A stretch of DNA of 64,000 bases from an uncultured Roseicyclus sp. (lineage in GTDB: Bacteria > Pseudomonadota > Alphaproteobacteria > Rhodobacterales > Rhodobacteraceae): positions 124,001-188,000 of the forward strand of contig CANLLF010000005.1 in assembly GCA_947491935.1 (NCBI GenBank). Direction: 5' to 3'. Shown here one piece after another: positions 36,142 through 46,011 of the stretch (the first letter of the stretch is position 1; every line of letters starts with the position of its first letter). Under the pieces are notes generated by a model, which was given only the letters and a program-made list of their open reading frames with translations, had not been told where the DNA came from and did no database searches. A program made the position numbers and the translations under genes.

Positions 36142-38331
36142 TCATTCCGCCGGTTCCGTGGCTGGCCCACGCCCCTGCAATTCCTGTCTGCGCCCCAGTT
36201 TCCGCGCCCCCACCAGAAGCTGGATCACCACGACGCAAAGGATCATCACGATCATCAGGACCGCCGAATAGGCAATCGCCAACGCGTATTCCCCTGCCTC
36301 CACCCGGCCCATGATATAGGCCGTCGCCATGTTGTGGCGGGCGGAGACAAGGAAGATCACCGCCGACACCGCCGTCATGGCAGTCACGAACGAATAGACC
36401 AGCGCGGTAAAGACAGCGGGCCGGATCAGCGGCAGGACCACGCGGCGCAGGGTCGTCGCGCCGCCCGCGCCCATGGTCTGGCTCGCCTCCTCCATCGACT
36501 TGTCGATCTGCGCAAGCGCGGCAAGGCCCGCCCGCATGCCCACCGGCATGTTGCGGAAGACGAAACAGATGATCAGGATCGCCGCAGTTCCGGTGATATC
36601 GACAGGCGGCACGTTGAACGCGGCCACGTAGGAAACGCCCACAACCGTGCCGGGGATAGCGAAGGACAGCATGGTGCCAAACTCGAACGCGCGACGCCCT
36701 TTAAAATCCTGCCGCGCAACCAGCCACGCCGTCAGAATGCCGACCAGCGTGGTCAAAGGCGCGGCGATGCCCGCCACCCAAAGCGTCGTGATCATGGAAT
36801 CCCAGGCGGAGCCGTAAAGCTCCAACCCGGTCTCGGCGAATTCGAACCGGAACGCGGTGACCAGATGGCCAAGGGTCGGCGTCAGATCCCAGCGCCCGAT
36901 ATCCGTGACAAAGCCACCCGCCGCGATGATGATGTAGACGCCGAGGGTGAAAACGACCCAGGGCAACACCACGGCCAGCACCGCGATCTTGAGGATCGGC
37001 GGCAAAGGCGCGGCCAGGCCCGCATCGGATTTTCCCGTGACGGTGACGTAGCTCTTGTTGCCCATCCAGCGCATTTGCAGCCAGAAGGCGATCAGCGTGA
37101 GCGCCAGCAGGATCATCGCCAGCGTGGCGGCATTGCCCAGATCATACCGCGCGCCGACAACGGCGAAGAAGATCTTGACCGAGAGCACCTCGTACCCGCC
37201 GCCCAGCACGATCGGATTGCCGAAATCGGCAAGGCTTTCGATGAAGGCCAGAAGGAAGGCCGCGGCAAGGCCGGGGCGCAGCAGAGGCCATGTGACGGTT
37301 CGGAACGTCGTGGTTGCCTTCGCGCCCAGGGTGCGGGCAGCCTCTTCCAAGGTCGGGTTGATCGCCTCTAATGTCGAGAGCAGCACAAGGAACGTGACCG
37401 GCGCGAAGGCCAGGACTTGCGCGATCAGGATGCCGGGCAGCCCGTAAACCCAGCGCGACGGGCGCACCCCCATCAGGTCGGCGACACCGCCGGTCACAAG
37501 GCCGGTGCGTCCAAACAGAAGGATGATCGCCACGCCAACCACGAAGGGTGGTGTGATAATGGGCAGGATGGAGATTGCCCGCAGGGCCCGCTTCATCCGA
37601 AAATCCGTGCGGTTCACCAGAAGCGCAAGGGCGAGGCCAAGGGCCGTTGCCAACGTGGCCGAAAGAACGCCGAGGATCACCGTGTTGACGACCACGCCAC
37701 AGCGCCCGGTGCCCATCAGGCATCCGATACCCCACAATTCAGACGCGCTCAGCCGCTCCCAAAACACCGCAAGTGCAAGGGAACCGTCGGGGTCAATGAA
37801 CGCGGCGAGGCCAAGGCTGAGGATCGGGAAGAACACGAAGACGGTCAGCAGCGCCACGATGGCCGTGATGCAGAAGGCCGCAAACCGCTCCCCCCGACAA
37901 AACCCGCGGGCTGCCGCAAAATCGGACAGAAGTCCGATCAGTGCGATCCCGGCCAGAAACCCGCCCCAGCCGAGGCCGGATTGCCCGTCCGCCGCCCGGG
38001 CAAACAGGCTGCCCACCCAATCGGCCGATGGCCCGCGCAGCCCCACCGCGAAGCCCTGCCAGAGAAACAGCAGGAGCCCGGCAATGGCGAGGCCAAGAAC
38101 CAGTGACGATCGTTGCCAGCGCCGGGTCAGTGCCGCACCGCCCATGGCAATGGTCACGACGATCAGGGGCCAGAACCAGCCACGTCCCGCCATCGCCTCG
38201 ACCAAAGCCGAGGCAGACGGACCCGCCAGAAGGCCCGCCCCCTTGTACCAGGGGAACGCCACCAGCGAGAGCGCAAGAAGACCAAGCCAGGCGGCCCCGG
38301 CTTGGTCAGATGTCAGGGAAGGTCGTGCCAC
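36142..38331 (-). CDS. ABC transporter permease with two fused membrane modules
   Basis: The 729-aa protein is of the FbpB/AfuB type and contains two BPD_transp_1 modules in one chain. EAA-loop-type segments are EEAARTLGAKATTTFRTVTW in the first half and EEASQTMGAGGATTLRRVVL in the second. At least twelve hydrophobic helices are visible. A fused permease is characteristic of ferric-iron (Fbp/Sfu) and hexose-phosphate (AfuB) importers. It begins 3 bases after the binding-protein stop. Confidence 0.9.
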   Translation of the reverse strand: MARPSLTSDQAGAAWLGLLALSLVAFPWYKGAGLLAGPSASALVEAMAGRGWFWPLIVVTIAMGGAALTRRWQRSSLVLGLAIAGLLLFLWQGFAVGLRGPSADWVGSLFARAADGQSGLGWGGFLAGIALIGLLSDFAAARGFCRGERFAAFCITAIVALLTVFVFFPILSLGLAAFIDPDGSLALAVFWERLSASELWGIGCLMGTGRCGVVVNTVILGVLSATLATALGLALALLVNRTDFRMKRALRAISILPIITPPFVVGVAIILLFGRTGLVTGGVADLMGVRPSRWVYGLPGILIAQVLAFAPVTFLVLLSTLEAINPTLEEAARTLGAKATTTFRTVTWPLLRPGLAAAFLLAFIESLADFGNPIVLGGGYEVLSVKIFFAVVGARYDLGNAATLAMILLALTLIAFWLQMRWMGNKSYVTVTGKSDAGLAAPLPPILKIAVLAVVLPWVVFTLGVYIIIAAGGFVTDIGRWDLTPTLGHLVTAFRFEFAETGLELYGSAWDSMITTLWVAGIAAPLTTLVGILTAWLVARQDFKGRRAFEFGTMLSFAIPGTVVGVSYVAAFNVPPVDITGTAAILIICFVFRNMPVGMRAGLAALAQIDKSMEEASQTMGAGGATTLRRVVLPLIRPAVFTALVYSFVTAMTAVSAVIFLVSARHNMATAYIMGRVEAGEYALAIAYSAVLMIVMILCVVVIQLLVGARKLGRRQELQGRGPATEPAE

Positions 38332-38334
38332 GAT

Positions 38335-39357
38335 TTACTGGGGCAGCGATCCGATGTCGGCATCCCAACGCTCCAACAGGCGCGTCCGCTCCTCGCTCGA
38401 TCCATAGAGCGCAAAATCATAGTCGATCAGCGTGATGTCTTCGAGCCGCGGCGCCGCTTCGGGCGTCTCGGAATTCACGTTGGACGGGATCTGGAAGCTG
38501 TTGTTGGCCGCCCCGATCTCCTGCGCTTCGGGCGTCAGGGCCCAATCGTAGAAGGTCCGCGCTGCATCGGGGTTCGGGCCACCGGCGATGATCGACATGG
38601 AGCCAACCTCGTATCCGGTCCCCTCGCACGGGGCCACGGCGACAATTGGCGCGCCTTGCACGGTCTGCGCCACGGCATCATGCATGAACACGATCCCGAT
38701 GGCGGTTTCCCCGGTTGCTGCCGCCCGGATGGGGGCGGAGCCTGATTGAGTGTATTGGCTGATATTGTTGTGGAGTTGCGCGAGGTAATCGAACGCCTCG
38801 TCCTCGCCCATCAACTGCACCATCGTGGCCAGCATTGTGTAGGACGTGCCCGAGGAATTGGGGTTCGCCACCTGCACATCGTCCGCGAAGCGCTCATCCA
38901 GCAGATCTGCCCAACAGGCGGGCGGGTTTTCTGTTACAAGATCAGAATTGTAACCGAAGCCAAGGCCGCCTGCGTAGATACCCACCGTGCGATAGCCTGA
39001 GGTCTCCGCCTGGCGTACCGACCAATCCTGCATCTGTTCCAGCATGTCCGACTGATATTCCTCGGTCAGGCCCTCCTGGGCCGCCTGAAGATGCGGATCG
39101 CCGGTGCCACCCCACCAGACGTCACCGCGCGGCTGTTCGGATTCGGCCGCGATCTGGGCATAGGTTTCGCCGGAGGACCGGCGCGTCATCAGGACGTTGA
39201 TGCCCGTCTCGCGCTGGAATGCCTCGGACATCGCGCGGCACCATTCCTCCTGCACCGAGCAATACAGCACCAGTTCATCCGATTGCGCAGCCGCTGATCC
39301 CGCAGCCGTCACGCCGGCCGCTGCAATGATCGCGGCAGAAACGAGTTTGGTCTTCAT
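38335..39357 (-). CDS. ABC transporter substrate-binding protein (AfuA/FbpA type)
   Basis: The 340-aa periplasmic protein has a signal peptide (MKTKLVSAAIIAAAGVTAAG, cleavage near AAAQSDE). It is a class-II binding fold with LVLYCSVQEEWCRAMSEAF and RRSSGETYAQIAAE at the ligand pocket and GDVWWGGTGDPHLQA after it. FbpA iron binders use paired Tyr; here Tyr pairs are not obvious, while the Arg-Arg-Ser-Ser-Gly loop would suit a phosphate group. GGGGAGGGG lies just before the ATG. It heads the operon. Confidence 0.87.
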   Translation of the reverse strand: MKTKLVSAAIIAAAGVTAAGSAAAQSDELVLYCSVQEEWCRAMSEAFQRETGINVLMTRRSSGETYAQIAAESEQPRGDVWWGGTGDPHLQAAQEGLTEEYQSDMLEQMQDWSVRQAETSGYRTVGIYAGGLGFGYNSDLVTENPPACWADLLDERFADDVQVANPNSSGTSYTMLATMVQLMGEDEAFDYLAQLHNNISQYTQSGSAPIRAAATGETAIGIVFMHDAVAQTVQGAPIVAVAPCEGTGYEVGSMSIIAGGPNPDAARTFYDWALTPEAQEIGAANNSFQIPSNVNSETPEAAPRLEDITLIDYDFALYGSSEERTRLLERWDADIGSLPQ

Positions 39358-39614
39358 GATCCCCTCCCCAGGAACGTTGTTGACAGTTTTGTGACACCAA
39401 TAGGCGCAGGACGTACCATCGCTGGCAAGATTATTGTTGGTCCCGGCCGCGCCGCCGCCGGGATGATCTGCCGCCCCGCATCCTCTTGGATCCCCACATG
39501 GCTGCCCATCGCGCCCTATACATTCTTGCGCCAAGGCGTTAGGGCGCGGTCTTTGCCGGTTTGGAGAGGTGTCCGGTCCCTCCACGCCGCATCCAGTTGG
39601 AAAGTGACGCCGTC

Positions 39615-41615
39615 GTGAAACAGGCCCTGGCACGCGCCCTCGAAGATCGTGGATACGACACGCTGACGGCGGTGCAGCAGGCCGTGACCGACCCGAACCT
39701 GACCGGCAGGGATTTGTTGGTGTCCGCGCAGACCGGCTCGGGCAAGACGCTTGGCTTCGGGCTGGCAATCGCGCCGGGGCTGTTTGGTGAGGCGGAGAAG
39801 TTCGGGCCCGCCGGCGCCCCGCTCGCGCTGATTATCGCGCCGACGCGCGAATTGGCGATGCAGGTGAAACGCGAATTGTCGTGGCTTTTCGCGCAGGCCA
39901 ATGCGGTTCTGGCCTTCACCGTGGGGGGCATGGATATGCGCGATGAGCGGCGGGCGCTGGCCCGTGGCGCGCATATCGTTGTGTCAACGCCCGGCCGCCT
40001 GCGCGATCACATCATGCGCGGTTCCATCGACCTCAGCGCGCTCAAGGCCGTTATCCTGGACGAAGCCGATGAGATGCTGGATCTGGGTTTTCGCGAGGAT
40101 CTGGAATTCATCCTCGAACAGGCCCCGATCGACCGCCAGACGCTCCTGTTCTCGGCCACGGTTCCCGCGGCCATTGCGAAGCTTGCCGAGAATTATCAGA
40201 AGGATGCGGTTCGGATCGCCACGACAACCGGCGAAAAGCAGCATGCCGATATCGAGTACCGGGCGCTGAACGTATCCGCCCGGGACGGGGAAAATGCGAT
40301 CATCAACGTGCTGCGATATTACGAGGCGCCCAATGCCATCGTCTTTTGCAATACGCGCGCAATGGTGAACCGGTTAACCACGCGGCTGTCCAACCGCGGC
40401 TTCTCGGTTGTGGCCCTTTCGGGGGAGCTGTCGCAAAGCGAGCGGACCCACGCCTTGCAGGCGATGCGGGACGGACGGGCGCGGGTATGTGTGGCCACGG
40501 ACGTCGCGGCACGGGGTATCGATCTCCCCAACCTGGAACTGGTGATCCATGCCGAATTGCCCACAAACCAGGATACGCTGCTGCACCGGTCCGGTCGGAC
40601 CGGGCGCGCGGGCCGCAAAGGTGTCAGCGCGTTGATCGTGCCGCCTGCCGCCCGGAAAAAGGCGCAGCGGTTGTTGGGATGGGCGAAGCTCACCGCGAAT
40701 TGGGCCGAGGCGCCATCCGCCGAAGAGGTGACCGCCAAGGATGACGAGCGGATGCTGGCAAGCTCCGATTGGGAGGGGGAGGTAGAACCCTCGAACCGGG
40801 ACGCGGTCGATCATCTGATCGAAAGGTTCTCGGCAGAGCAACTGGCCGCCGCCTACGTGCGGCTCTACCGCGAGCGCCGCTCGGCGCCCGAAGAGCTGTC
40901 CGACATCTCCGCGGCCCCCGCCCCCCGCGCCGCGTTCGGTCCGAGCGTCTGGTTTTCGCTGGAAGGGGGACGCGCCGCCAATGCGGAGCCGCGCCGCATT
41001 TTGCCGATGCTGTGCAAGATGGGGAATGTCTCGCGCGAGGATATCGGGGCCATTCGCATCCAACCCGAAGCGACCCTGATCGAAATTCGCGAAAGCGCCG
41101 TATCCGGGTTTCTTGACGCGGTGGGCCCGAAGATGGCGCTGGAAAACGGCGCGGCCCTGACCCGCCTGTCGACAGCTCCCAATCTGGATCGTGGACCACG
41201 TCAGGACAAGCAACCGGCGTCCAAGCCCAAGCGGGCCCAACCGGAAACCTCCAGGCAGATGAGCGGCGCGGCCACGGCCCCTGCCAAACCCGAGCGCCCT
41301 GGCACCACAACGCCTGTCGATTGGAACGACGATCCCACGCCGCGCCGCAAGAAACCCAAGCCTGGCGCAAAAACTGTGGGCCGGCCCAAGGCAAAACGCG
41401 AGGACGGTGAACAGGCGGAGGGCAACAAGGCCGAGCCTTGGAAGCGGCGGCACCCAAAAGGCGCGGATGCGCCCAGCAAAGGGCCGAAGCCACCCACCGG
41501 CAAACCATCGAGCAAGAAGAACCGGGCACGGCAGGCGTCGAAGGCCACCGCCGACGGGGCGAAGCCCCGCAAGCCGCGAACGCCCAAAGCCAACAAGAAC
41601 CGTGGGAAGACCTGA
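39615..41615 (+). CDS. DEAD-box RNA helicase (DeaD/DbpA type)
   Basis: The helicase (666 aa) has the Q-motif region DTLTAVQQAV, Walker A SAQTGSGKT, PTRELA, TPGRL, motif II DEAD, SAT and HRSGRTGRAGRKG. A DbpA/CsdA-type RNA-binding domain lies at about residues 475-545 (LPMLCKMGNVSREDIGAI), followed by a Lys/Pro/Arg-rich disordered tail of about 130 residues. Such proteins remodel rRNA or mRNA. The GTG at 39615 gives MKQALARALEDRGYD, as in relatives; a TTG at 39561 is less likely. It converges with rhaI, with a three-base gap between stops. Confidence 0.9.
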   Translation: MKQALARALEDRGYDTLTAVQQAVTDPNLTGRDLLVSAQTGSGKTLGFGLAIAPGLFGEAEKFGPAGAPLALIIAPTRELAMQVKRELSWLFAQANAVLAFTVGGMDMRDERRALARGAHIVVSTPGRLRDHIMRGSIDLSALKAVILDEADEMLDLGFREDLEFILEQAPIDRQTLLFSATVPAAIAKLAENYQKDAVRIATTTGEKQHADIEYRALNVSARDGENAIINVLRYYEAPNAIVFCNTRAMVNRLTTRLSNRGFSVVALSGELSQSERTHALQAMRDGRARVCVATDVAARGIDLPNLELVIHAELPTNQDTLLHRSGRTGRAGRKGVSALIVPPAARKKAQRLLGWAKLTANWAEAPSAEEVTAKDDERMLASSDWEGEVEPSNRDAVDHLIERFSAEQLAAAYVRLYRERRSAPEELSDISAAPAPRAAFGPSVWFSLEGGRAANAEPRRILPMLCKMGNVSREDIGAIRIQPEATLIEIRESAVSGFLDAVGPKMALENGAALTRLSTAPNLDRGPRQDKQPASKPKRAQPETSRQMSGAATAPAKPERPGTTTPVDWNDDPTPRRKKPKPGAKTVGRPKAKREDGEQAEGNKAEPWKRRHPKGADAPSKGPKPPTGKPSSKKNRARQASKATADGAKPRKPRTPKANKNRGKT

Positions 41616-41618
41616 GGC

Positions 41619-42866
41619 CTAGCCCCGCGCCGAAACCTTTTTGTCGTAGGCCTTCAACTCGGCCACAAGGCCCGCGCCGGTCGGCACGTCGTTGCGGGCG
41701 CAGAATTCTTCCCACACGGCGGCCACTGGCAGGTCCCTGGCCTCTTCCGTCAGCATCAGGCGACTGGTGTAATCCATCTCCGCCTCTGCCGATTGCAACT
41801 GAGCCCGCGGCAACAGCAGCGCACGCAACAGCGCCTTTTGCATATTGCGCGTGCCGATCACCCAAGCGGCTGTCCGGCTGATGGTGGCGTCAAAGAAATC
41901 CAACCCGATCCTCGTGCGATCCAGCAGATCCGCGAAGACCAGCTCCTGCGCCATGGCAAGAATATCGTCGTTCAGAAGGATCACATGGTCGCTGTCCCAC
42001 CGCATCGGGCGCGACACGTGCAGCAGGATCTCATCCAGCGACAGCGCAACGGAACTCAGCTTGTCGGCCACGTTTTCGGTCGGATGGAAGTGGCCCATAT
42101 CGAGGCACAGAAGCGTTTGATTGCGGATCGCGTAGCCGAGGTAGAACTCATGGCTGCCGATCGTACAGGCCTCGACCCCGATGCCAAAAAGCTTGCTTTC
42201 GACGGCATCGAGCATCTGCGCCTTATCGTGGCGCTCGGCCAGCATGGTGTCGAGCGAGGCCTCCAGCCGGGCGCGGGCGGCCATACGGTCTACGGGTATA
42301 TCCTTGTAGCCGTCGGGCACCCAGATGTTATTGACGCAGGCACTGCCGAGCTCTGCCCCCATCCGCGCCGCGATCTCGCGGCTGCGGCGGCCATGTTCGA
42401 TCCAGAAATCCCTGATGCCCTGATCGGGATGGCTGAGTGTCAGATTATCGTCAGCCTTGGTATGGGCAAAGAAGGTGGGGTTGAAGTCGAGGCCAAGGCC
42501 CTGCTCCTTCGCCCAATCCACCCACCGGGCGAAGTGGGTAAACTCGATTTCGTCTCGATCCGGCGTGGCGTCGGTGTCCAGATACATCGCGTGCAGGTTC
42601 AACCTGTGCTTGCCCGGGATCTGCCCATAGGCGAATTCCAGATCGGCGCGCAGTTCATCGGGCGTTCGGGCGCGGCCGGGATGATTGCCGGTGGCCTGGA
42701 TGCCGCCGCCGGAGGCGCCGGTCCTTGCCTCGAATCCGACAACATCATCACCCTGCCAGCAGTGCATCGAAATCGGGATGGCCCCGAGACGCTCCATGGC
42801 GGCTTCGGCGTCCACACCCCAATCCGCGAAAATCGCACGGGCGGTATCGTAGCTTTGTCTGGTCAT
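41619..42866 (-). CDS. rhaI: L-rhamnose isomerase
   Basis: The 415-aa enzyme converts L-rhamnose to L-rhamnulose in the cytoplasm. It resembles E. coli RhaA throughout: PISMHCWQGDDVVGFE near residue 30, KHRLNLHAMYLD, GLDFNPTFFAH, IWVPDGYKDIPVDR, AVESKLFGIGVEA, CLDMGHFHPTE and GLDFFDATI. The metal-binding Glu/Asp/His residues are visible in these motifs. GGCGAGGA lies before the ATG at 42866. It follows rhaD by 13 bases in the leftward rha operon. Confidence 0.95.
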   Translation of the reverse strand: MTRQSYDTARAIFADWGVDAEAAMERLGAIPISMHCWQGDDVVGFEARTGASGGGIQATGNHPGRARTPDELRADLEFAYGQIPGKHRLNLHAMYLDTDATPDRDEIEFTHFARWVDWAKEQGLGLDFNPTFFAHTKADDNLTLSHPDQGIRDFWIEHGRRSREIAARMGAELGSACVNNIWVPDGYKDIPVDRMAARARLEASLDTMLAERHDKAQMLDAVESKLFGIGVEACTIGSHEFYLGYAIRNQTLLCLDMGHFHPTENVADKLSSVALSLDEILLHVSRPMRWDSDHVILLNDDILAMAQELVFADLLDRTRIGLDFFDATISRTAAWVIGTRNMQKALLRALLLPRAQLQSAEAEMDYTSRLMLTEEARDLPVAAVWEEFCARNDVPTGAGLVAELKAYDKKVSARG

Positions 42867-42879
42867 ATCCTCGCCCCCT

Positions 42880-44982
42880 TTATCGTGTGAAGGCCTGAAC
42901 ATTGCCGGCGTCCACATTGATGATGTTGCCCGTGGACTTCGCGGATGTGTCGGCGGCGAAGAAGTAAGCGGCTTCGGCAATGTCTTCCGGCAGGACCGAG
43001 CGCTTCAGCATGGAGCGTTCGCGATACATCTCTTCCAGCCCCGCCTTGTCAGTTCCATAGGTCGAGGCGCGTTGATCGAGCCACTCCCCCTGCCAGATCT
43101 TGGATCCGCGCAGAACCGCATCCGGGTTCACTACGTTCACGCGGATGCCCGCCTCCGCCCCCTCCAGCGCCAGACAGCGGGCCAGGTGCAACTCGCTGGC
43201 TTTCGCGGTGCAATAGGCCGAGGCGTTGGGGCTGGCGGCCAAGCCGTTCTTCGATCCGATGAAGACGATGGAGCCGCCCATAGTCTGCACCCGCATCAGC
43301 TTGAACGCCTCGCGGCTGACAAGGAAATACCCGGTGCTGAGGATATCCATGTTCTTTTGCCACAGCGCGAGCGTGGTATCCTCCACCGGCGCCGACGACG
43401 CGATCCCGGCATTCGAAACAAGAATATCGATGCCGCCATATTCCACCCCGGCGTCCGCGAAGGCCTGCGCAACAGCGCCTTCGCTGGTCACATTCATTGG
43501 CACCTTGCGCACCACATCGCCTGAGTATCGCGCCGTGAGGGCCTCGCATGTTGCCGACAGCGCCTCTTCATCAATGTCGGCCAACACCACGCAGGCGCCT
43601 TCGGCGAGGTAACGCTCCGCAGTGGCGGATCCGATACCGCCTGCCCCGCCAGTCACAAGAGCAACCCGACCTGCCAGCGATTTCGGCTTGGGCATGCGTT
43701 GCAGCTTCGCCTCTTCCAGAAGCCAGTACTCGATATCGAAGGCCTCCTGTTCCGGCAGGCCTTGATACGTGCTGGCGGCACTTGCCCCGCGCATCACGTT
43801 GATCGCGTTGATGTAGAATTCCCCTGAGATGCGCGCGGTGGCCTTATCCTTGGCAAAGGTGATCATGCCGACGCCCGGCACGAGGTAGACCACCGCGTTG
43901 GGGTCTCGCATTGGCGGGCTGTCGGCGCGTTTGCAGCGGTCATAATAGGCGGCGTAGTCGTCCCGATAGGTCGCGACCTGGTTGGGCAGTGCTTCCAGAA
44001 CTGCGTCGACATCCGCCGCTGCCGGATCAAAACCGATGACGAGGGGTCGGATTTTCGTGCGCAGGAAATGGTCGGGGCACGACGTGCCAAGTGCGGCAAG
44101 CGCCTCCATGTCCTTCGCATTCACGAAATCGAGAACGGTATCGCTGTCCTCGAAATGTCCAACCATATGCTGGTGGCCGGAGACCATACCCCGGATCGCG
44201 GGCATCAGGCGCGCGGCCACGGCGCGCCGGTCAACTGCGGGCAGGCTGTTGTGGAGCGCGCCGCCAAACGCTGGTGTGTCGGCCGTCTTGGCGTCAAACC
44301 AATCCATCGCGCGCTGAATCACATCAAGCGTCAGCGCGTAACAGGCCTCCGCATCGTCATCCCATGTGAACAGGCCGTGGCTTTCCAGAACGACACCTTT
44401 GGCCGCCGGGTTTTCGAGGCAGAATGTCTCCAGCCACAGCCCAAGCTCGTAACCCGGTCGCTTCCAGGGCAACCAGCCGATCTCATCCCCGAAAATCTCG
44501 GCCGTCAGAGCTTTGGACTCCGCCGCCGCGGCAATCGCGATGATCGCGTCGGGGTGCATGTGGTCCACGTGCCGTTTCGGGACATAAGCGTGCAGCGGCG
44601 TATCGATGGAGGCGGCGCGCGGGTTCAGGTTGAAAGTGCAATGGGGCAGCAACCCGACCATCTCATCTTCGAACTCAACACCGCGATAGATACCCTTCAA
44701 CGCGCGAAGCTTGTCCATGTAGAGCGTGGCGAACCCGTCCATCTTGATGGACCCGACATCGCCACCCGATCCCTTCACCCAAAGCACTTCGACCGTTTCG
44801 CCCGTCAGCGGGTCGATCTCCATCACCTTCGCGGATGTGTTCCCGCCCCCGTAATTGGTGATGCGCTTGTCGGAACCCAACAGGTTGGAACGGTAGAGCA
44901 GCTTTTCCGGCTCGCTCATGGAGGCCGCTTTGGCCGCGTCCCACTGGTTCGATAACCGACCGTTTTCAGTGACTTCCAACAT
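42880..44982 (-). CDS. rhaD: Bifunctional L-rhamnulose-1-phosphate aldolase/lactaldehyde dehydrogenase
   Basis: The 700-aa protein fuses a class-II aldolase N-terminal half with an SDR C-terminal half. The aldolase part has VKGSGGDVGSIKMDGFA, a metal-site HVDHMHPDAIIAIA and SHGLFTWDDDAE. The SDR part has VTGGAGGIGSATAE near residue 440, SNAGIASS and YCTAKASEL. It cleaves rhamnulose-1-phosphate to DHAP and lactaldehyde, and the SDR half presumably oxidises lactaldehyde. GGGGGG precedes the ATG at 44982. It is the first gene of the leftward rha operon, divergent from rhaR. Confidence 0.93.
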   Translation of the reverse strand: MLEVTENGRLSNQWDAAKAASMSEPEKLLYRSNLLGSDKRITNYGGGNTSAKVMEIDPLTGETVEVLWVKGSGGDVGSIKMDGFATLYMDKLRALKGIYRGVEFEDEMVGLLPHCTFNLNPRAASIDTPLHAYVPKRHVDHMHPDAIIAIAAAAESKALTAEIFGDEIGWLPWKRPGYELGLWLETFCLENPAAKGVVLESHGLFTWDDDAEACYALTLDVIQRAMDWFDAKTADTPAFGGALHNSLPAVDRRAVAARLMPAIRGMVSGHQHMVGHFEDSDTVLDFVNAKDMEALAALGTSCPDHFLRTKIRPLVIGFDPAAADVDAVLEALPNQVATYRDDYAAYYDRCKRADSPPMRDPNAVVYLVPGVGMITFAKDKATARISGEFYINAINVMRGASAASTYQGLPEQEAFDIEYWLLEEAKLQRMPKPKSLAGRVALVTGGAGGIGSATAERYLAEGACVVLADIDEEALSATCEALTARYSGDVVRKVPMNVTSEGAVAQAFADAGVEYGGIDILVSNAGIASSAPVEDTTLALWQKNMDILSTGYFLVSREAFKLMRVQTMGGSIVFIGSKNGLAASPNASAYCTAKASELHLARCLALEGAEAGIRVNVVNPDAVLRGSKIWQGEWLDQRASTYGTDKAGLEEMYRERSMLKRSVLPEDIAEAAYFFAADTSAKSTGNIINVDAGNVQAFTR

Positions 44983-45068
44983 GCGAAATCCCCCCTCGGG
45001 CGCTCGCTCACCCGGCATATGTTCTGCCCAAAGCTGCGGCGGTCCAGCCCGAAAGTCAATCATGAATA

Positions 45069-45111
45069 GTCATTTCCAATCATGCTGCGGCGCAGAATGA
45101 TTGGAAATGAC
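45069..45111. promoter_or_regulatory. Perfect 15-bp inverted repeat, probable RhaR operator
   Basis: GTCATTTCCAATCAT (45069-45083) and its exact complement ATGATTGGAAATGAC (45097-45111) flank a 13-base spacer. This lies between the divergent rhaD and rhaR starts. A TTGACA at 45121-45126 could be the rightward -35. DeoR-type regulators bind such paired repeats. Confidence 0.75.
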
Positions 45112-45171
45112 ATTTATTGATTGACAGATTGCGGAAATACAGCCCACGATTGCATGAATGGGAGGGATTCG

Positions 45172-45972
45172 ATGCACGAGAAGGAACGCCACAGAGTTAT
45201 CCTGTCCGCCGTGCAGGAGCGCCCCGTGGTGACGGTGCCGGACCTGTGTGCGCTGACCGGTGTGTCGGAGGCGACGATCCGGCGCGACATCAACACGCTC
45301 CACACCCAGAACCGCCTGCGCCGGGTGCGCGGTGGAGCGGAGGCGATCACGCCGCCGCAATTCGTGGGGCTTGCCGGGCGCACCTTCGCGGTGAACCAAA
45401 CCATGCGCGGGCCGGAGAAACAGGCCATCGCGCGCGCCGCGGTTGAGCTTTGCGATGATGGCGACGCGATCATCATCAACGGCGGTACGACAACTTTTCA
45501 GATGGTGCATCCCCTGGCGATGCGGCGGATGCAGGTCTTCACCAACAGCTTCCCGATTGCCGAACATCTGCTGAACAATTCCAAGAACACGATCATGCTG
45601 TCGGGTGGGGTGATCTATCGCGAACAGAACATCATCCTGTCGCCCTTCGACAATGATGTGACGCGCAATTTTGCCGCGCGGCGGATGTTCATGGGCGCGC
45701 AGGGCCTCGGGCCGCTGGGTCTAATGGAGGCCGATCCTCTGCTGATCCAGGCGGAACAGAAACTCATCGGGCAGGCCGATGAACTTGTCGTTCTGGTCGA
45801 CAGCTCAAAATTCGAAAGCCGGTCCAGCCTCGTGCTCTGCCCGCTTGATCGGATCGACGTCGTCATCACCGATGACGGCATCTCCGACCGGGCCGCGGCC
45901 ATGCTGGAGGCGGCGGAGATCAAACTGATCGTGGCACATGCAAGTGCCGCGGCGGAAACCGGATCAGGCTGA
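45172..45972 (+). CDS. rhaR: DeoR-family regulator of rhamnose catabolism
   Basis: The 266-aa protein has a DeoR winged helix at residues 5-60 (RHRVILSAVQERPVVTVPDL, then GVSEATIRRDINTL) and a DeoRC sugar-phosphate sensor domain (INGGTTTFQMV, VLVDSSKFES). GGGAGG lies 6 bases before the ATG. In Rhizobium leguminosarum the equivalent RhaR represses rha genes. It is first of rhaRSTPQUK and probably responds to a phosphorylated rhamnose intermediate. Confidence 0.92.
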   Translation: MHEKERHRVILSAVQERPVVTVPDLCALTGVSEATIRRDINTLHTQNRLRRVRGGAEAITPPQFVGLAGRTFAVNQTMRGPEKQAIARAAVELCDDGDAIIINGGTTTFQMVHPLAMRRMQVFTNSFPIAEHLLNNSKNTIMLSGGVIYREQNIILSPFDNDVTRNFAARRMFMGAQGLGPLGLMEADPLLIQAEQKLIGQADELVVLVDSSKFESRSSLVLCPLDRIDVVITDDGISDRAAAMLEAAEIKLIVAHASAAAETGSG

Positions 45973-46011
45973 GGGGCCTGTCCAAACGCTCATTTCTAGG
46001 GAGGATCTGAC

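Noticed and set aside
36094-37371. 425-codon plus-strand open frame antisense to the ABC permease
   Set aside because: The translation is rich in His/Arg/Gln/Asp, as expected from antisense of a hydrophobic gene; the permease on the other strand is unmistakable.
41616-41618. Three-base gap between convergent helicase and rhaI stops as a special overlap signal
   Set aside because: Convergent genes with minimal spacing are common in compact genomes, and no shared hairpin was seen.
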